Assembly (NCBI RefSeq): GCF_030864355.1
Contig: NC_083394.1
Coordinates: 2,914,001-2,978,000 of the forward strand
Length of the DNA: 64,000 bases
Origin: Cutaneotrichosporon cavernicola
Taxonomy: Eukaryota > Basidiomycota > Tremellomycetes > Trichosporonales > Trichosporonaceae
Direction of reading: 5' to 3'
A program made the translations under genes and the position numbers. Below, piece by piece: positions 1-10,661 of the stretch; position 1 is the stretch's first letter, and every line of letters begins with the position of its first letter. The notes under the pieces were generated by a model that saw only the letters and a list, made by a program, of their open reading frames with translations, had not been told where the DNA came from and made no database searches.

Positions 1-2711
1 AGTACGTCGAGTCGATCGCTGCCGACAACCACCCGGAGCGTGTTGTCTCGTACAACGTCGGTTTCGTCGGCATGGTCCTCCCTGGTGACGAGCTTCACGT
101 CAAGCTCACCCACACTGCCATGCACGACGGCAAGAAGGTCATCAAGGTTGAGGTCCTCAACCAGAACGACACCAAGGTGCTCGACGGCCAGGCCGAGGTC
201 CTCCAGCCTCCTACCACTTACGTCTTCACCGGCCAGGGCTCGCAGGAGGTCGGCATGGGCATGGAGCTCTACAACAACTCGGACGTCGCTCGCGCTGTCT
301 GGGACGCCGCCGACGCCCACCTTACCTCGGTTTACGGCTTCTCCATCATTGACATTGTCAAGAACAACCCGAAGGAGCTCACCATCCACTTTGGTGGTAT
401 CAAGGGCCAGGCTATCCGCCAGCGCTACATGGAGCTCACCTACGATTCTGTCGACGAGACCGGCCAGGTCAAGACCCAGCCCCTCTTCGGCGACATTGAC
501 CTCCACACCACCTCCTACACCTTCTCGCACCCCCAGGGTCTCCTGTACGCCACCCAGTACACTCAGATCGCCCTTGTCGTCACGGAGAAGGCTGCGTTTG
601 ACGACATGAAGGCCAATGGCCTCATCGACCAGAATGCCTCGTTCGCCGGTCACTCGCTCGGCGAGTACTCGGCGCTCGCCGCCATTGCCGACGTCCTCCC
701 GATCTCGGCGCTCTCCGACGTCGTCTTCTTCCGTGGCATTACCATGCAGCGCGCTGTCAAGCGTGACGCCGAGGGCAAGTCGCAGTACGCGATGATGGCT
801 GTCAACCCTTCGCGTGTTGGCAAGACCTTCTCCGAGCCTGCGCTCCGTGAGATTGTGGACCAGATCTCGAAGCAGAAGGACTCGCTGCTCCAGATTGTCA
901 ACCTCAACGTCGCCGACCAGCAGTACGTGTGTGCGGGTGAGCTTCGCGCTCTCGCGACTCTCACGAACGTCCTCAACGTCCTCAAGCACCAGAAGATCGA
1001 CCTTGAGAAGCTCTCGAAGACCATGTCGGTCGAGGAGCTCAAGGAGCACCTCGTTGGCATCATCGACGGCGGCTGGGACATGATGGCCGAGAAGGCCAAG
1101 AAGGACGGCGGCGAGATCAACCTCGACCGTGGCTACGCCACCATCCCTCTGCCGGGTATCGACGTCCCCTTCCACTCGCGCTACCTCTGGCCTGGTGTCC
1201 TCTCCTTCCGCAACTACCTGATGAAGAAGATCGACCCCGAGCACCTCAACCCCGACCGTCTCGTTGGCAAGTACATTCCCAACCTGATCGCCGAGCCGTT
1301 CGAGGTCACCAAGGAGTACGTGCAGAAGATCTACGACGAGACCAACTCGCCCCGCATGGACTCGGTCCTCAAGGGTTGGGAGAAGGACTCGTGGGGGTCT
1401 GCTGCCAACCGCCAGCGTCTCGCCTACAACATCCTGACCGAGTGTCTTGCGTACCAGTTCGCCTCGCCCGTGCGCTGGATCGAGACCCAGGACGTCCTCT
1501 TCCAGCAGGCCAAGTTCGAGCGCTTCATCGAAGTCGGCCCCGGCCCCGTCCTTTCTGGTATGGCCAGCCGTACCCTCAAGGCCAAGTACGAGGCCCAGGA
1601 CGCTGCCACCGCCCTCAAGCGCCAGATTCTCTGCCACGCCAAGAACCAGAAGGAGGTCTACTACGCCTTCGAGGACGAGGCTGCCGAGGAGGCGACGCCT
1701 GCTGCTCCCGCTGCGGAGGAGAAGGCTGCCCCAGCAGCCGCTGCGGCCCCGGCTGCCGCTGCTGCCCCGGCTCCCGCCCCCGCTGCTTCGGCTGGCCCTG
1801 CCGCTGCCGTTGACGACGTGCCCCCCAAGGCCGTCGATACCGTCCGCTTCATCGTTGCCCAGAAGCTCAAGAAGCAGGCCAGTGACATCCCTCTCTCCAA
1901 GTCGCTCAAGGAACTCTCGGGCGGCAAGTCGACGCTCCAGAACGAGATTCTCGGTGACCTCGGTGTCGAGTTCGCCTCGGCACCCGAGAAGGGTGAGGAC
2001 CTTCCTCTCGACGAGCTCGGCGCTGCGCTCTCGGTCGGCTACAGCGGCCTTGGCAAGCACTCGATGGGTCTCACCAACCGCATGATCGCGTCCAAGTTCC
2101 CCGGTGGCTTCAACATCTCGGCAGCTCGCCACCACCTCAACAAGCAGTGGGGTCTTGGCCCGCTCCGCTCGGACAGCGCCCTCTTCTTCGGCATCCTCAA
2201 CGAGCCGCCTAAGCGTCTCGGGTCTGAAGCCGAGGCCAAGGCCTTCCTCGACTCGGTCGCCCAGTCGTACGCCTCTTACTCTGGCATCACCCTCTCGCAG
2301 GGTGGTGGCGGTGGCGGCGGCGGCGGTGGTGGTGGCGGCGCGGTGATGAACTCGGAGGAGTTCGACAAGTTCGTCATCAAGCAGGAGGAGCAGGCGCAGC
2401 GCGAGATCGAGCTCCTTTCGCGCTACCTCGGCAAGGACCCCCGCTCTGGCGACAAGCGCGCTGAGACCGCGAAGGCCGAGGCCGACTCTCTGCAGGCCAA
2501 GCTCGACGCGATCAAGCTCGAGCACGGCGACGCGTACATTGACGGCATTGTGCCGGCATTCAGCCCCAACAAGGCGCGCGTCTTTGACAGCTCGTGGAAC
2601 TGGGCTCGCCAGAGCTCGCTGCAGCTCTTCTACGATATTATCCAGGGCCGCATCGACCCGAGCACCATCTTTGAGAGCGAGCGCGAGCCGCGATACCGCC
2701 CCACCCAGTAA
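1..2711 (+). CDS. FAS1: Fatty acid synthase chain, beta-type C-terminus fused to ACP region of alpha (5' partial)
   Basis: The frame is open to the left window edge from base 3, giving 902 residues and a TAA stop. The order is the end of a hot-dog dehydratase-like domain (about 1-70), then the malonyl/palmitoyl transferase domain (about 74-520) with nucleophile motif GHSLGEY (Ser218) and PFHSR (His391). After an Ala/Pro-rich linker (about 540-580) comes an acyl carrier protein with GGKSTLQNEI, whose Ser643 is the expected phosphopantetheine site. A 13-Gly tract (767-779) and the start of the alpha-chain scaffold (DSSWNWARQ) follow, and the protein stops shortly after. In S. cerevisiae the ACP sits on the separate alpha subunit. 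Here the beta-type chain runs on through ACP and ends before the ketoreductase. The KR, KS and phosphopantetheinyl transferase parts are not in this window and must be encoded elsewhere. The cytosolic complex makes long-chain acyl-CoA. No intron is seen in this part. Confidence 0.93.
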   Translation, partial: YVESIAADNHPERVVSYNVGFVGMVLPGDELHVKLTHTAMHDGKKVIKVEVLNQNDTKVLDGQAEVLQPPTTYVFTGQGSQEVGMGMELYNNSDVARAVWDAADAHLTSVYGFSIIDIVKNNPKELTIHFGGIKGQAIRQRYMELTYDSVDETGQVKTQPLFGDIDLHTTSYTFSHPQGLLYATQYTQIALVVTEKAAFDDMKANGLIDQNASFAGHSLGEYSALAAIADVLPISALSDVVFFRGITMQRAVKRDAEGKSQYAMMAVNPSRVGKTFSEPALREIVDQISKQKDSLLQIVNLNVADQQYVCAGELRALATLTNVLNVLKHQKIDLEKLSKTMSVEELKEHLVGIIDGGWDMMAEKAKKDGGEINLDRGYATIPLPGIDVPFHSRYLWPGVLSFRNYLMKKIDPEHLNPDRLVGKYIPNLIAEPFEVTKEYVQKIYDETNSPRMDSVLKGWEKDSWGSAANRQRLAYNILTECLAYQFASPVRWIETQDVLFQQAKFERFIEVGPGPVLSGMASRTLKAKYEAQDAATALKRQILCHAKNQKEVYYAFEDEAAEEATPAAPAAEEKAAPAAAAAPAAAAAPAPAPAASAGPAAAVDDVPPKAVDTVRFIVAQKLKKQASDIPLSKSLKELSGGKSTLQNEILGDLGVEFASAPEKGEDLPLDELGAALSVGYSGLGKHSMGLTNRMIASKFPGGFNISAARHHLNKQWGLGPLRSDSALFFGILNEPPKRLGSEAEAKAFLDSVAQSYASYSGITLSQGGGGGGGGGGGGGAVMNSEEFDKFVIKQEEQAQREIELLSRYLGKDPRSGDKRAETAKAEADSLQAKLDAIKLEHGDAYIDGIVPAFSPNKARVFDSSWNWARQSSLQLFYDIIQGRIDPSTIFESEREPRYRPTQ

Positions 2712-3999
2712 AGGGTGCAAGGCGAAAGTGTAGTAGAGGATCCGTACATATAGAGAAACTGCTCCAGAGTTTTGTTCATTGTCGCATATAAGGAGCATGC
2801 ATCGGTTAGTATTCGAACTGGGGTGAGCACAGAGAGAGTCGAGCGAGAAACCGATGAGCTAGAGACTGAGTGACAGAGATGAGTGAAAGAGAGAAGGAGA
2901 AGCAAGGGCAGGGGCGGGGCGCGAGTGTGATGCAAGACGACTAGATTGACTAATGGACAATCAGAAGCAGAAGCCCGTAGTGTTTGTGTTTGAGGCGCTT
3001 CGCTGACTGACAAGGTCACCATGTAACGACGTGTGCATAGCATCTGGCGCCCTTGTTCTTGTGCCCCATTCGCCATGCCCCAAATCACTTCTATATATGG
3101 CGGATTGACTTGAAAGGAACACACCCCTCCCGGATTCCGATCCTTGGTCGTTGATGGAGATGAAGCGATTGGGAAGTGATGATAAATTCGACCAAGTTGG
3201 CCAGATTTAACAGGCGTTGAAGCGTTTACTGTGTTTACCTACTACCTATCTTCTAGCGCCACTCGTTGTCATGAGTCGCGTCCGTCGCCACTTGCTTCTC
3301 ACATCTCACACCACCGAATTCCTTCCATTATTGTTTACTCGTGTACATGTGTTTGTGCCTGGCCCGATTGTATCGGGACTTGAACTGTGTGGGGCAGGGG
3401 GGTCGGCCAGGATACGATATGATGCGATGAGATGCGTCATACGTGACTCAGAATCCCACTATAGCTTGAGCCCGACTTGTGACGATGTTTCTGTTGAATC
3501 TAGAGAACTGCATGTCAAGTGGCGTTGGAGTGTTTCCAGATGTGACGTTTGAGGTTCAGGGTTAGGTGGAGGTGGCAAACTGAGCTTTGATAGCGATCGG
3601 CGGTGGAATACACTGAAGCTATAGCTTTGTCAAGATTGACGACGTAAACCCTTATTAAGTGAAATGTGGGGTAGAGGGAGGGTGGAGGGAGGGAAGATGA
3701 GGAATGAAAGAGGTTGAAAGGCACAGAGCAAGTTGAAGACGTGAGAGCGGCAGTAATGGCGTCAACTAAGCTCCCCCCCCCCCCCCCCCCCTGCTCAGCC
3801 CCATCCCCTCCCTCACTCCCTCATCCCCATACCCCAATACTTTACGCTTTCAGTCCAGTGTCCGCCACTCACCCTACACCCGACACCCTACACCCTGCAC
3901 CCTACATCACTTACCACACTCAACACACACTCATCACTCATCACTCATACATCACATCCGCCACTCACCCTTCCTCCCATCAACTCCTCTCAACTCACA
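2712..3999. other. Intergenic: FAS 3' flank and promoter of the next gene
   Basis: I see no protein-coding or RNA gene in this stretch. Short ORFs on both strands have no recognisable domain and no fungal-type splice pattern. The distal part is C/T-rich with many ACCCTACACC-like and TCATCACTC repeats just upstream of the ATG at 4000, which looks like a pyrimidine-rich leader. Confidence 0.6.
3773..3791 (+). repeat. Poly-C tract, 19 C
   Basis: An uninterrupted run of 19 cytosines lies about 210 bp upstream of the start codon at 4000. It is probably length-variable and prone to sequencing error. Confidence 0.9.
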
Positions 4000-5953
4000 A
4001 TGTCCCCCGCCGCGCCTAACGCGCTCTCCGCAGCCATCGCTGGCGTGTCAACATTCGCCACCCGCCGCCGCAGCAGACAACGCGAGTCGCCACCACCAGG
4101 CAGTGATAGCTGTTATGGCGTGCGCAGTCTCCATTCCGCAGAGTGGGAGGAGAACGAGTCGAGTGACAGTTCATCCGAGGACAATCGCGCCGACGAGCAA
4201 TTCGACAATACTCCAGGTGCAACGAGCTCATCACTTCCCGTATTTGGCGCGTCTACTTGCTCCACATCGAGCAGTGCAACCATGCTTAGCCCCCAAGAGA
4301 GAGAGAGCGAGATGCAGAGTCCGCGTCCTGGACTCGCGGCAATTGACTCGCCGCCCCGTCTCGAGGGCACGCCGACACCCCCAGCCGCATCACTTCAAAG
4401 CTACGCCCTCGCTTCCCCTCCCATTCCCACTTACTCGTTCCCATCCCCGCCCAATCCCGCTTACCCCATCCACCCTTCACCCAATTACCGCATCCCTTCC
4501 CCACCTCTGGCGCGCCGCCCGCCACCCCTCGCCCATAACCTCTTCGATATGCTGGCTGACGCGCCGACCGCGTCCGAGCCCTCGTCTCCTGCTTCGTTGG
4601 AGTCGATGTGCGTCACCTCAATCTCCTCACTCTCCCGCACTTCATCTCTCCTAGACGACTGGAGACCATACGACAGTGAAGCCGAGCGGCGCGGCCTCGA
4701 CGCGTTGGGCCTCGAAACCCGCCCCATTTCCCAGAGGGGAGACACTGAGCTTGTTCTCCCAACCCTTTCGTTACCCTCCACCTCGCTCCACCTTGGTCTG
4801 GAGCGATGGAACGGCGAGCCTGCCGGAACGCGCGTCGCCCTCCTCGCGGGGCCAGAGCGCACACGTGACGTCCTCGGCGCCCTCGCGGCTCGGCGGAAAT
4901 GCGTCCAGCTCCCCCATGGCCATGTGGGTGTCGTGGAGAACGGTCACCTCGCTGCAACCATCCTCACCGGTCTCAAGGCGGCCGACGTTAGGGATCGCGC
5001 TAGCGACGCGTACGCCTCCCTCTACTACTTGCTGGATTCCGATGACGACACCCGCAAGCTCGAGGCTGTGATTGCTAATCATGCGGCCCATGCAGATTGG
5101 GTCCACCTCGTCGTGCCACTGGATGGTATGTCTCAGGAGGATACTCTGGAGGATGTGGCTGACAACAGACGCAGATACGCGCGACCTCGACGGCGCCGTG
5201 CCGGTCAAGACACTGCGCGACGAGGCGGCCCGCCTCGCCGCCGAGGTGGCACGCGAGGACGCACAGACGGCCGCCCTAGTCCAGGCGGCAGCGGACAGTA
5301 TGCTGGACCTCCCTGGCCCTATGGCCATGTCGCGCAGAGAGCCAACTCCAGACGTGCCCTCACCGTCTAAGACGCCTAACCCCGAACACGCAACAGCGTA
5401 CGACCGCGAGCCTGAGCCATGGCAATTTTCAGCCCGTCTCCCAGGTCTACAGGAAGAGGACGAGACGGCGGCCTCGACCGCCTCCCTCCTAGACCCAGAC
5501 GTCATGGCGACAGTCGCGCTCCTCGAGCGCGTCCTAGCTGACCCAAACCCAACAGTGAAGGCCTCGACCGCCACATGTCTAGCGTACGTCCCACCTTCGT
5601 CCGAAACTTCTCCAGCGAGCTCGACGTACGCCGCGCCACTCCCCACAATCCGCTCAGCAGGGGGTGAATGGGAAGCGACGCTAAGCCGCCGCCTAGCCCA
5701 TCGCCGCGAGCTGGATGTACAGGCACGTCGTCGCAGGCCTCGTCCCCGTAGGCGGCAGGAGACCCCGGACCCCTGTGGTCCGCTCTTCCCTCCGCGCGGG
5801 GGAACGAGTTCGGTCGGCCTAGCCGGTGCGGTTGCGCGTGCCTTCGCACCGATGAAGAAGGTACTCGCTCGCACGACTTGGACGCAGGTTGCCATCGCGT
5901 GCGCCGTCGCCTTTGCGGTCGGGTGCGGCCTCTGGGCCGTACGCGCGCGTTAG
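4000..5953 (+). CDS. Unknown Pro/Ser-rich tail-anchored membrane protein
   Basis: I do not recognise this gene. The model is join(4000..5125, 5169..5953), 636 aa. The intron has GTATGT at 5126 and CTGAC just before the AG at 5168. An AG six bases on (5174) also keeps frame. Residues 1-220 are low-complexity Ser/Pro-rich sequence with acidic Ser patches. A compact region of about 260-380 (RVALLAGPER, then WVHLVVPLD) looks folded. A basic stretch precedes a single hydrophobic segment at the very C-terminus (VAIACAVAFAVGCGLWAV) with a short RAR tail. This suggests a tail-anchored protein facing the cytosol. The start is chosen because the ATG follows a pyrimidine-rich leader and opens the long frame. 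Confidence 0.75.
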
Positions 5954-6280
5954 TGCATAGGTGCATAGGTACATAGAATAGCCCCACCAGTAATCGTTGT
6001 ATCATTGTGTGTATGAAATCATTGAAGTGTGTGACATCAGTGGTCAGCTGAGAGTTCAAGTGTGGCTGATGTCATAGCAACCGGTGAACGGCGCTGTGAG
6101 GGGGAATGCTGTACGGCATCTAACAGCGCCGTTTGGATTGAATTCGGAAGATCGCAGCATAGTTTGTTCCCTTTTTGTCCGCTCACTGCAAGATGCAGAT
6201 GTCCAGATGTCCACAACACCTCCACCCGAACTTTGAACTTTGCTCCGAACTCTCAACTCTTCATCTCTGAGCCTCTGACA

Positions 6281-7542
6281 ATGACGCGCCCTCTGCGCCT
6301 CCTCGGTACCCTCTCGCGCCCATCATTAGGCTACACCGTTACCTCTCATCTCTCAAATACGCGCGGCCTCTCCACGACAATGTCCCGGTCCTTCACCCCT
6401 TCCTTCTGCCGCGCCCTCCCCACCCCACCAGCTCACACGACCCGCTTCCTAATCCCCGGCACCCCGCGCGCCCGCCGCCGCCTACTGGCTGTCCTAGCCC
6501 TCATCCCTTTCCTGGCATACTATCTCAATCCCAAGCAACCCCTTAATCCACAAGTATACTCGGACCATCCCGTGACGGCCGTGGACAAGGTTGGGCCGGC
6601 GCATGTCGAGCTGGTTGTGGGTGTGTCTGAGGGTGAGAGGGGCATGTTTGGGCCCGAGGCGGTAAGCGCATCTCCATATGGCGTCCCTCCTCGTCCTCCC
6701 AACCTTAGTCCCTCCTTCTCCTCGGCCTCGTCCTCCCAACCCACCCCGCCCTCCACCCCCGTCGTCGTCCAACACATCATGGTCAAGAACCCAGACCTCA
6801 TGATCGAACGCGCATATACCCCCGTCAACGACGTCTCGGCTGACGGAATCATGCGCATGATCGTCAAGCGCGTCCGTGGCGGCGAGGTTGGGCGGTATGT
6901 CCCCGTCTGGATTGTGTGCTGGCTGGCTGACTGACGTTAGATTGGTACATACCCGTAACCCCGGGGATATGGTTGGGCTTCGAGGACCCGTCGCGACGTT
7001 TGCTATCACCCCGTCTGATTATGATCGTATCGTCATGATTTCCACCGGAACAGCCGTGGCACCCTTCCTCCAGCTCCTGGCCAAGGATACGCCAGGATCA
7101 GGATCCACACAGTACACCCTCCTCCAGCAGTCGCCTAGTGGCGGACGAGAAGACTGGAGTGCCGATTACATTGCTCCAATGGCCGCCAAGTGGGGGGAGG
7201 GGTTGGAAGTGCGCCGTATCCCGCCTGGGATTGTTAAGCGCGAGGATGTTACTGCTGCTTTGAAAGGGGCGGAGCGGCCACTCGTGCTTGTCTGTTTGCC
7301 TACTGGGTGAGTCTGGGGCACGGGAGGAACGTGCAAACGGACGAGAGGCCAGTGTTGTTCTGGTGTGGCATGACGCTGTGCAGTGCAAGTCGCTATTGTG
7401 GTGAACACAAGATATGCACGCTGACACCAGACTCATGCGCCCGCTCTGCGGAGCCCTTGCCCCTACGCTGCACCAGGGGCCCTTGGTGGGCTTGTTGCGT
7501 GACATGGGCCTCAGACCGGACCAAGTGTGGAAGCTGGAGTGA
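6281..7542 (+). CDS. FAD-binding FR-type oxidoreductase, CYC2-like, mitochondrial
   Basis: The model is join(6281..6894, 6941..7306, 7431..7542), 363 aa. The N-terminus is basic and Ser/Thr-rich, like a mitochondrial presequence, followed by one membrane segment (about 68-82, LLAVLALIPFLAYYL). The rest is a ferredoxin-reductase-like module: FAD motif ERAYTPVND, then GPVATF, and the nucleotide-side motif STGTAVAPFLQLL. Exon 3 supplies the end of the NAD-binding fold (LMRPLCGALAP to DQVWKLE). The layout matches fungal inner-membrane proteins of the Cyc2 type, which help keep haem reduced for cytochrome c maturation, but a cytochrome b5 reductase-like role is also possible. Intron 1 is 46 nt and intron 2 is 124 nt. 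Both end in CTGAC followed closely by AG. The downstream gene starts about 390 bp away. Confidence 0.82.
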
Positions 7543-7929
7543 GCTCGGGTGGACATGCACAGGATATTGAACAACTGCGGGCCTGGGTCCTGTCTGCACC
7601 ACCTTGCCGGGATTCTGAGTCTTCGGCGCGGGCAACCCGCCTTTGTCCAGGAAAATGGGAAATGAACAACAAGGCAGAAATTGTGCCCAGCACCGCAGAA
7701 CGTGGTGGTGCTAGCCAAACTCCCGCAGACGAACGTATCGTTCACTTACTGTGCTTCTCCCAACATGAATGCCGGAAACATCGGATATCAAAGTCACGTG
7801 GACAACTATTTGGTCCATTGTGCCTGGGGGCGATGGGCGTTAGTGAAGGCGGCGTTCCATCTTCCGCGACTAGCTACTACCGATATATCTTCCGCCCTCT
7901 CGTCCTCGTTGTGCACTATTCCCAACACG

Positions 7930-8993
7930 ATGCTCATCCAACTACTCCTTCTAACTGGAGCCTCAGCGCTAACCACCGCCAGCTCCAGCGTCAGTGCGGC
8001 TTCAACTACAACCTCCATCTGCAGACCCCCCCAAGCCACGGCATGGACCGACTGCGGCCCCGTGAAGAACATCTCGTACCTCTCCCCCGCCTTCGTCTAC
8101 TCCCCCAAGGAGGGATGGCACAAGAACGGCTCATGGGCCTCTGGCAGTGGCAGCGTTAGCGTCCAGCTCTCCTCGTCTGGCGTGACGTGGGCTGTTGATG
8201 GCCCGGCTACGATTCTTGTCAATGGTACCGAAACGACGGCCCAGGTCGGTAATAGAAACCGGACCGTCTCGGGACTCCCGTATGGATGGCACAACTTTAC
8301 CCTCGTTGGGGAGGGTTTGAGTGTCGGTGACGTTATGCCTATTGAGGACGGGTCGACCTTGTGAGTCCATCGACTGCCACCCAAACCCCTTCACAAGCTA
8401 ATACCAGCCTCCCCGCTACTCCCGGCGCTTCCCAACTGCTCAACACATCATCGACCGACCTCTTCTCCTCGTCCGGCTTCAACTCGTACGGCGGTCTTAC
8501 AACAAACTCCTCCGCAAAAATAACCCTGACCCCGCCGCTGGGCAGCGCAACGATAGAGCTCTTGTCCAACTACATCTACATCCAGGGCACGCGCGTCCCC
8601 GACTCGCCCCAGCCATGGGGCGCCTTCAGCGTAATCTTTGACCCCGCTCCACCCTACGGTCCAGCGACCCAGTCCTTCGCTGGTTCCTTATACCCATCAA
8701 CTGAGCAGCCAGGGAACCTCATTGCTGACGGTACGATCCACGCACTCATCTTGCGAGCAGAACTCGACCCCGCCGTCAAGTATACCGTGACAGTGGACAT
8801 TGAGAGTGGCCAAGTAGGTTTCCACGCCGTGGGCGTGTACACCAAAAGTGGAAGCAGCACGGCCCCGCCGTCCCCAAGTCCCACCCCGGCCCCGAAGAGT
8901 GGGGCGATGCGTACGTCTGTCGGTGCTTCGGCGCTTGGTGTACTCGCATTGTTCATGTTCTTGTTGCATAGCTGTGATGTATCCCTATCTTGA
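7930..8993 (+). CDS. Secreted or surface Ser/Thr-rich protein with C-terminal membrane segment
   Basis: The model is join(7930..8360, 8408..8993), 338 aa, with a 47-nt intron joined in phase 2. It starts with a clear signal peptide (MLIQLLLLTGASALT). An ectodomain rich in Ser, Thr and Gly follows, with several N-glycosylation sequons (for example NISY, NGSW, NRTV, NFTL, NTSS). Near the C-terminus a Ser/Pro hinge (about 305-315) leads to a hydrophobic stretch ASALGVLALFMFLL and a short tail. This could be either a GPI-attachment signal or a single-pass anchor. Such proteins are common on basidiomycete yeast surfaces. I recognise no named family. Longer ORFs starting upstream are rejected because this ATG directly opens the signal peptide. 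Confidence 0.78.
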
Positions 8994-9040
8994 TCAGATA
9001 AGCTAGACCAAAGGCCAACGTACCAGACACACATGTGCTC

Positions 9041-9268
9041 CTACACATTCCACCCAGGCTTGCAGTGTCCGGCCCACAATTGCCACCAGCTGCGGGAACA
9101 GAACACACAGCCCTGGTAACAGTCCGACATGCTCCAGCAAGTCGATTGGGCGCACTCGTCGGGGGACGGGTCGTCAGAGCGCTCCGCAAGGGCTGGAAGC
9201 GGAGAACGGTCCGAGTGCTGCGGAAGGGCGGCGACCAACGTAATGACAGCGAGGGATAAGATACGCAT
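9041..9268 (-). CDS. Small secreted cysteine-rich protein
   Basis: A single exon of 75 aa. The signal peptide is MRILSLAVITLVAALP. The mature part has six cysteines spaced C-x4-C-x5-C-x3-C-x2-C-x11-C, so three disulfides are possible, and it is rich in Trp near the end. I do not recognise the family. A perfect TATATATA lies about 59 bp upstream of the ATG (9327-9334). The gene converges with the secreted protein ending at 8993, 47 bp away. The frame continues upstream without an ATG for a while, but the signal peptide fixes this start. It could be a cell-surface or effector-like peptide. The role is unknown. Confidence 0.6.
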   Translation of the reverse strand: MRILSLAVITLVAALPQHSDRSPLPALAERSDDPSPDECAQSTCWSMSDCYQGCVFCSRSWWQLWAGHCKPGWNV

Positions 9269-9326
9269 TGGGATTTGAGAGTGGTCAAGTGGCGGTGATG
9301 GGGAAAGGTCGAGATGGATTGGGCGG

Positions 9327-9334
9327 TATATATA
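9327..9334 (-). promoter_or_regulatory. TATA box of the small cysteine-rich gene
   Basis: TATATATA lies about 59 bp upstream of the ATG at 9268 on the minus strand. Its position and sequence fit a core promoter element. Confidence 0.5.
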
Positions 9335-9627
9335 CTCCACGAGCATGACCGGTTCCCACACATCGTCGAGTTCTGAAGTCAAGGTTGGTCGTCTGCACAA
9401 CGACCAGGTTAGTGCGACGAGCTTGTCAAAGTCCACCGCTACTGCAAGCTGAGCTTTATTGCACAACTGCATAGTTGGGTTAACAAGCTTTAGCTCTCGT
9501 GCTTGCTCCACATCTGCCCCACCTGGTGCCTCACTCTTGCATGCCTCAGCATCAGCTCATGTACGTCTTCCATCGGAGCAGATAAACCACTATAGTCGCA
9601 ATCCACCCTCATTCCCTCACTGCCATC

Positions 9628-10119
9628 ATGGGCAGTCGCAGGAGCTTTACATCAAAACAACAACCTGCGGTCCCAGTATCATACAATACAAGCAGACCAT
9701 CTCTACAGAGGGAGCGTGTGGCGCAGGTCACAGAGGGTATGCGCATCGCTCGGGAGAGGCTTACTTCAAACGCTGCGCGAGAACTCGGGGGAGCCGCAGC
9801 TATCGGCAATGGTTACATACCTGGGCCAACCTCCAGTCCTCCTTCCCGCGTCTTCGACCACTGGGTCCATAACAGCCTCATCTCTCTCAGTGTGACCTGC
9901 CAAGGGCTTGAGGACAACATCAACACATACATGTTCCACCACATTGTGCCCCGTTTATTCCAACCCCGTCTGTTCCAGCCCTTCGCGAATGAAGACCACT
10001 CCCTCCCCTGTCGGGCTCTGAGACCAAGGATGCTGAGATCCCGTAAGAGTGAGATGTGTGACCAACCGAGATTACAGCTTAAATACACGCAGAGGATACC
10101 CGAGCAGCGGTCATTCTAG
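9628..10119 (+). CDS. Short F-box-like ORF, possibly a truncated family member
   Basis: A single-exon ORF of 163 aa starts at an ATG after a pyrimidine-rich stretch. Residues about 70-115 (SRVFDHWVHNSLISL, then INTYMFHHIV) resemble the N-terminal F-box region of the protein at 32803-33960 (EIFDNVLGHLDHSDLLAL, then VNKYMFRHIV). The long substrate-side region of that protein is missing. A 15-base duplication gives PRLFQPRLFQPF. It may be a truncated or decaying F-box gene, or a small adaptor. Expression evidence would decide. Confidence 0.4.
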   Translation: MGSRRSFTSKQQPAVPVSYNTSRPSLQRERVAQVTEGMRIARERLTSNAARELGGAAAIGNGYIPGPTSSPPSRVFDHWVHNSLISLSVTCQGLEDNINTYMFHHIVPRLFQPRLFQPFANEDHSLPCRALRPRMLRSRKSEMCDQPRLQLKYTQRIPEQRSF

Positions 10120-10661
10120 GTCTTTTGATAGCCTAGTAGGTGCAGTCCTGACTACGTGCAAACTCCATAAATCTTGGTCATGACAGGACGTGGACTCGGA
10201 AGACCGTTATTCACAGTATGGCCACCCAGAAGACTTCTATTCAGAGGAGTTTGAACCAGGCGTACGACGAGAGAATCGAGACGGCGCCACCGGTTGCTGT
10301 AGAGGAGGCGAGACGGGAAGCGATGATCGGAAGACAGAAGGACGAGGATAACACTCGCTGGCAGCGAGCTAATGAAATGATCGTAGCATGTTGACCGAGA
10401 CGGATGAAGAGCTTCGTGCCCACTTCGAATGTTCGACGTCAACGCAATGTACGACGTCAACGCCGTCTTGTACTTGATGGTCAGTCTCTTGATGATAAGG
10501 AGTAGTCTTGATACGACGTGCGTCTGTCCACTGTTGCATCTCTCTAGTGATTAAGCGGTCAACTGCCGCGTGTGGTATGGTAAGTGCGCGAGTGTCGAGC
10601 CAGCGGCGAGACCTACCGCGCAGATTGTTCGTCCTCCGTCCACGCAGGCCGGTCGCGCGGC
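10120..10661. other. Intergenic, no feature recognised
   Basis: This is the 3' flank of LAG1 and of the F-box-like ORF. No domain, RNA gene or repeat is seen. Confidence 0.5.

Noticed and set aside
4771..5895. Long minus-strand ORF (374 aa) opposite the tail-anchored gene
   Set aside because: It is antisense to a better gene model, with Arg/Ser-rich composition typical of a GC-rich shadow frame and no domain.
6662..6708. Possible 47-nt GT-AG intron inside exon 1 of the CYC2-like gene
   Set aside because: Removing it would shift the frame away from the conserved FAD motif ERAYTP, which is in frame with the chosen start only if the segment is kept.
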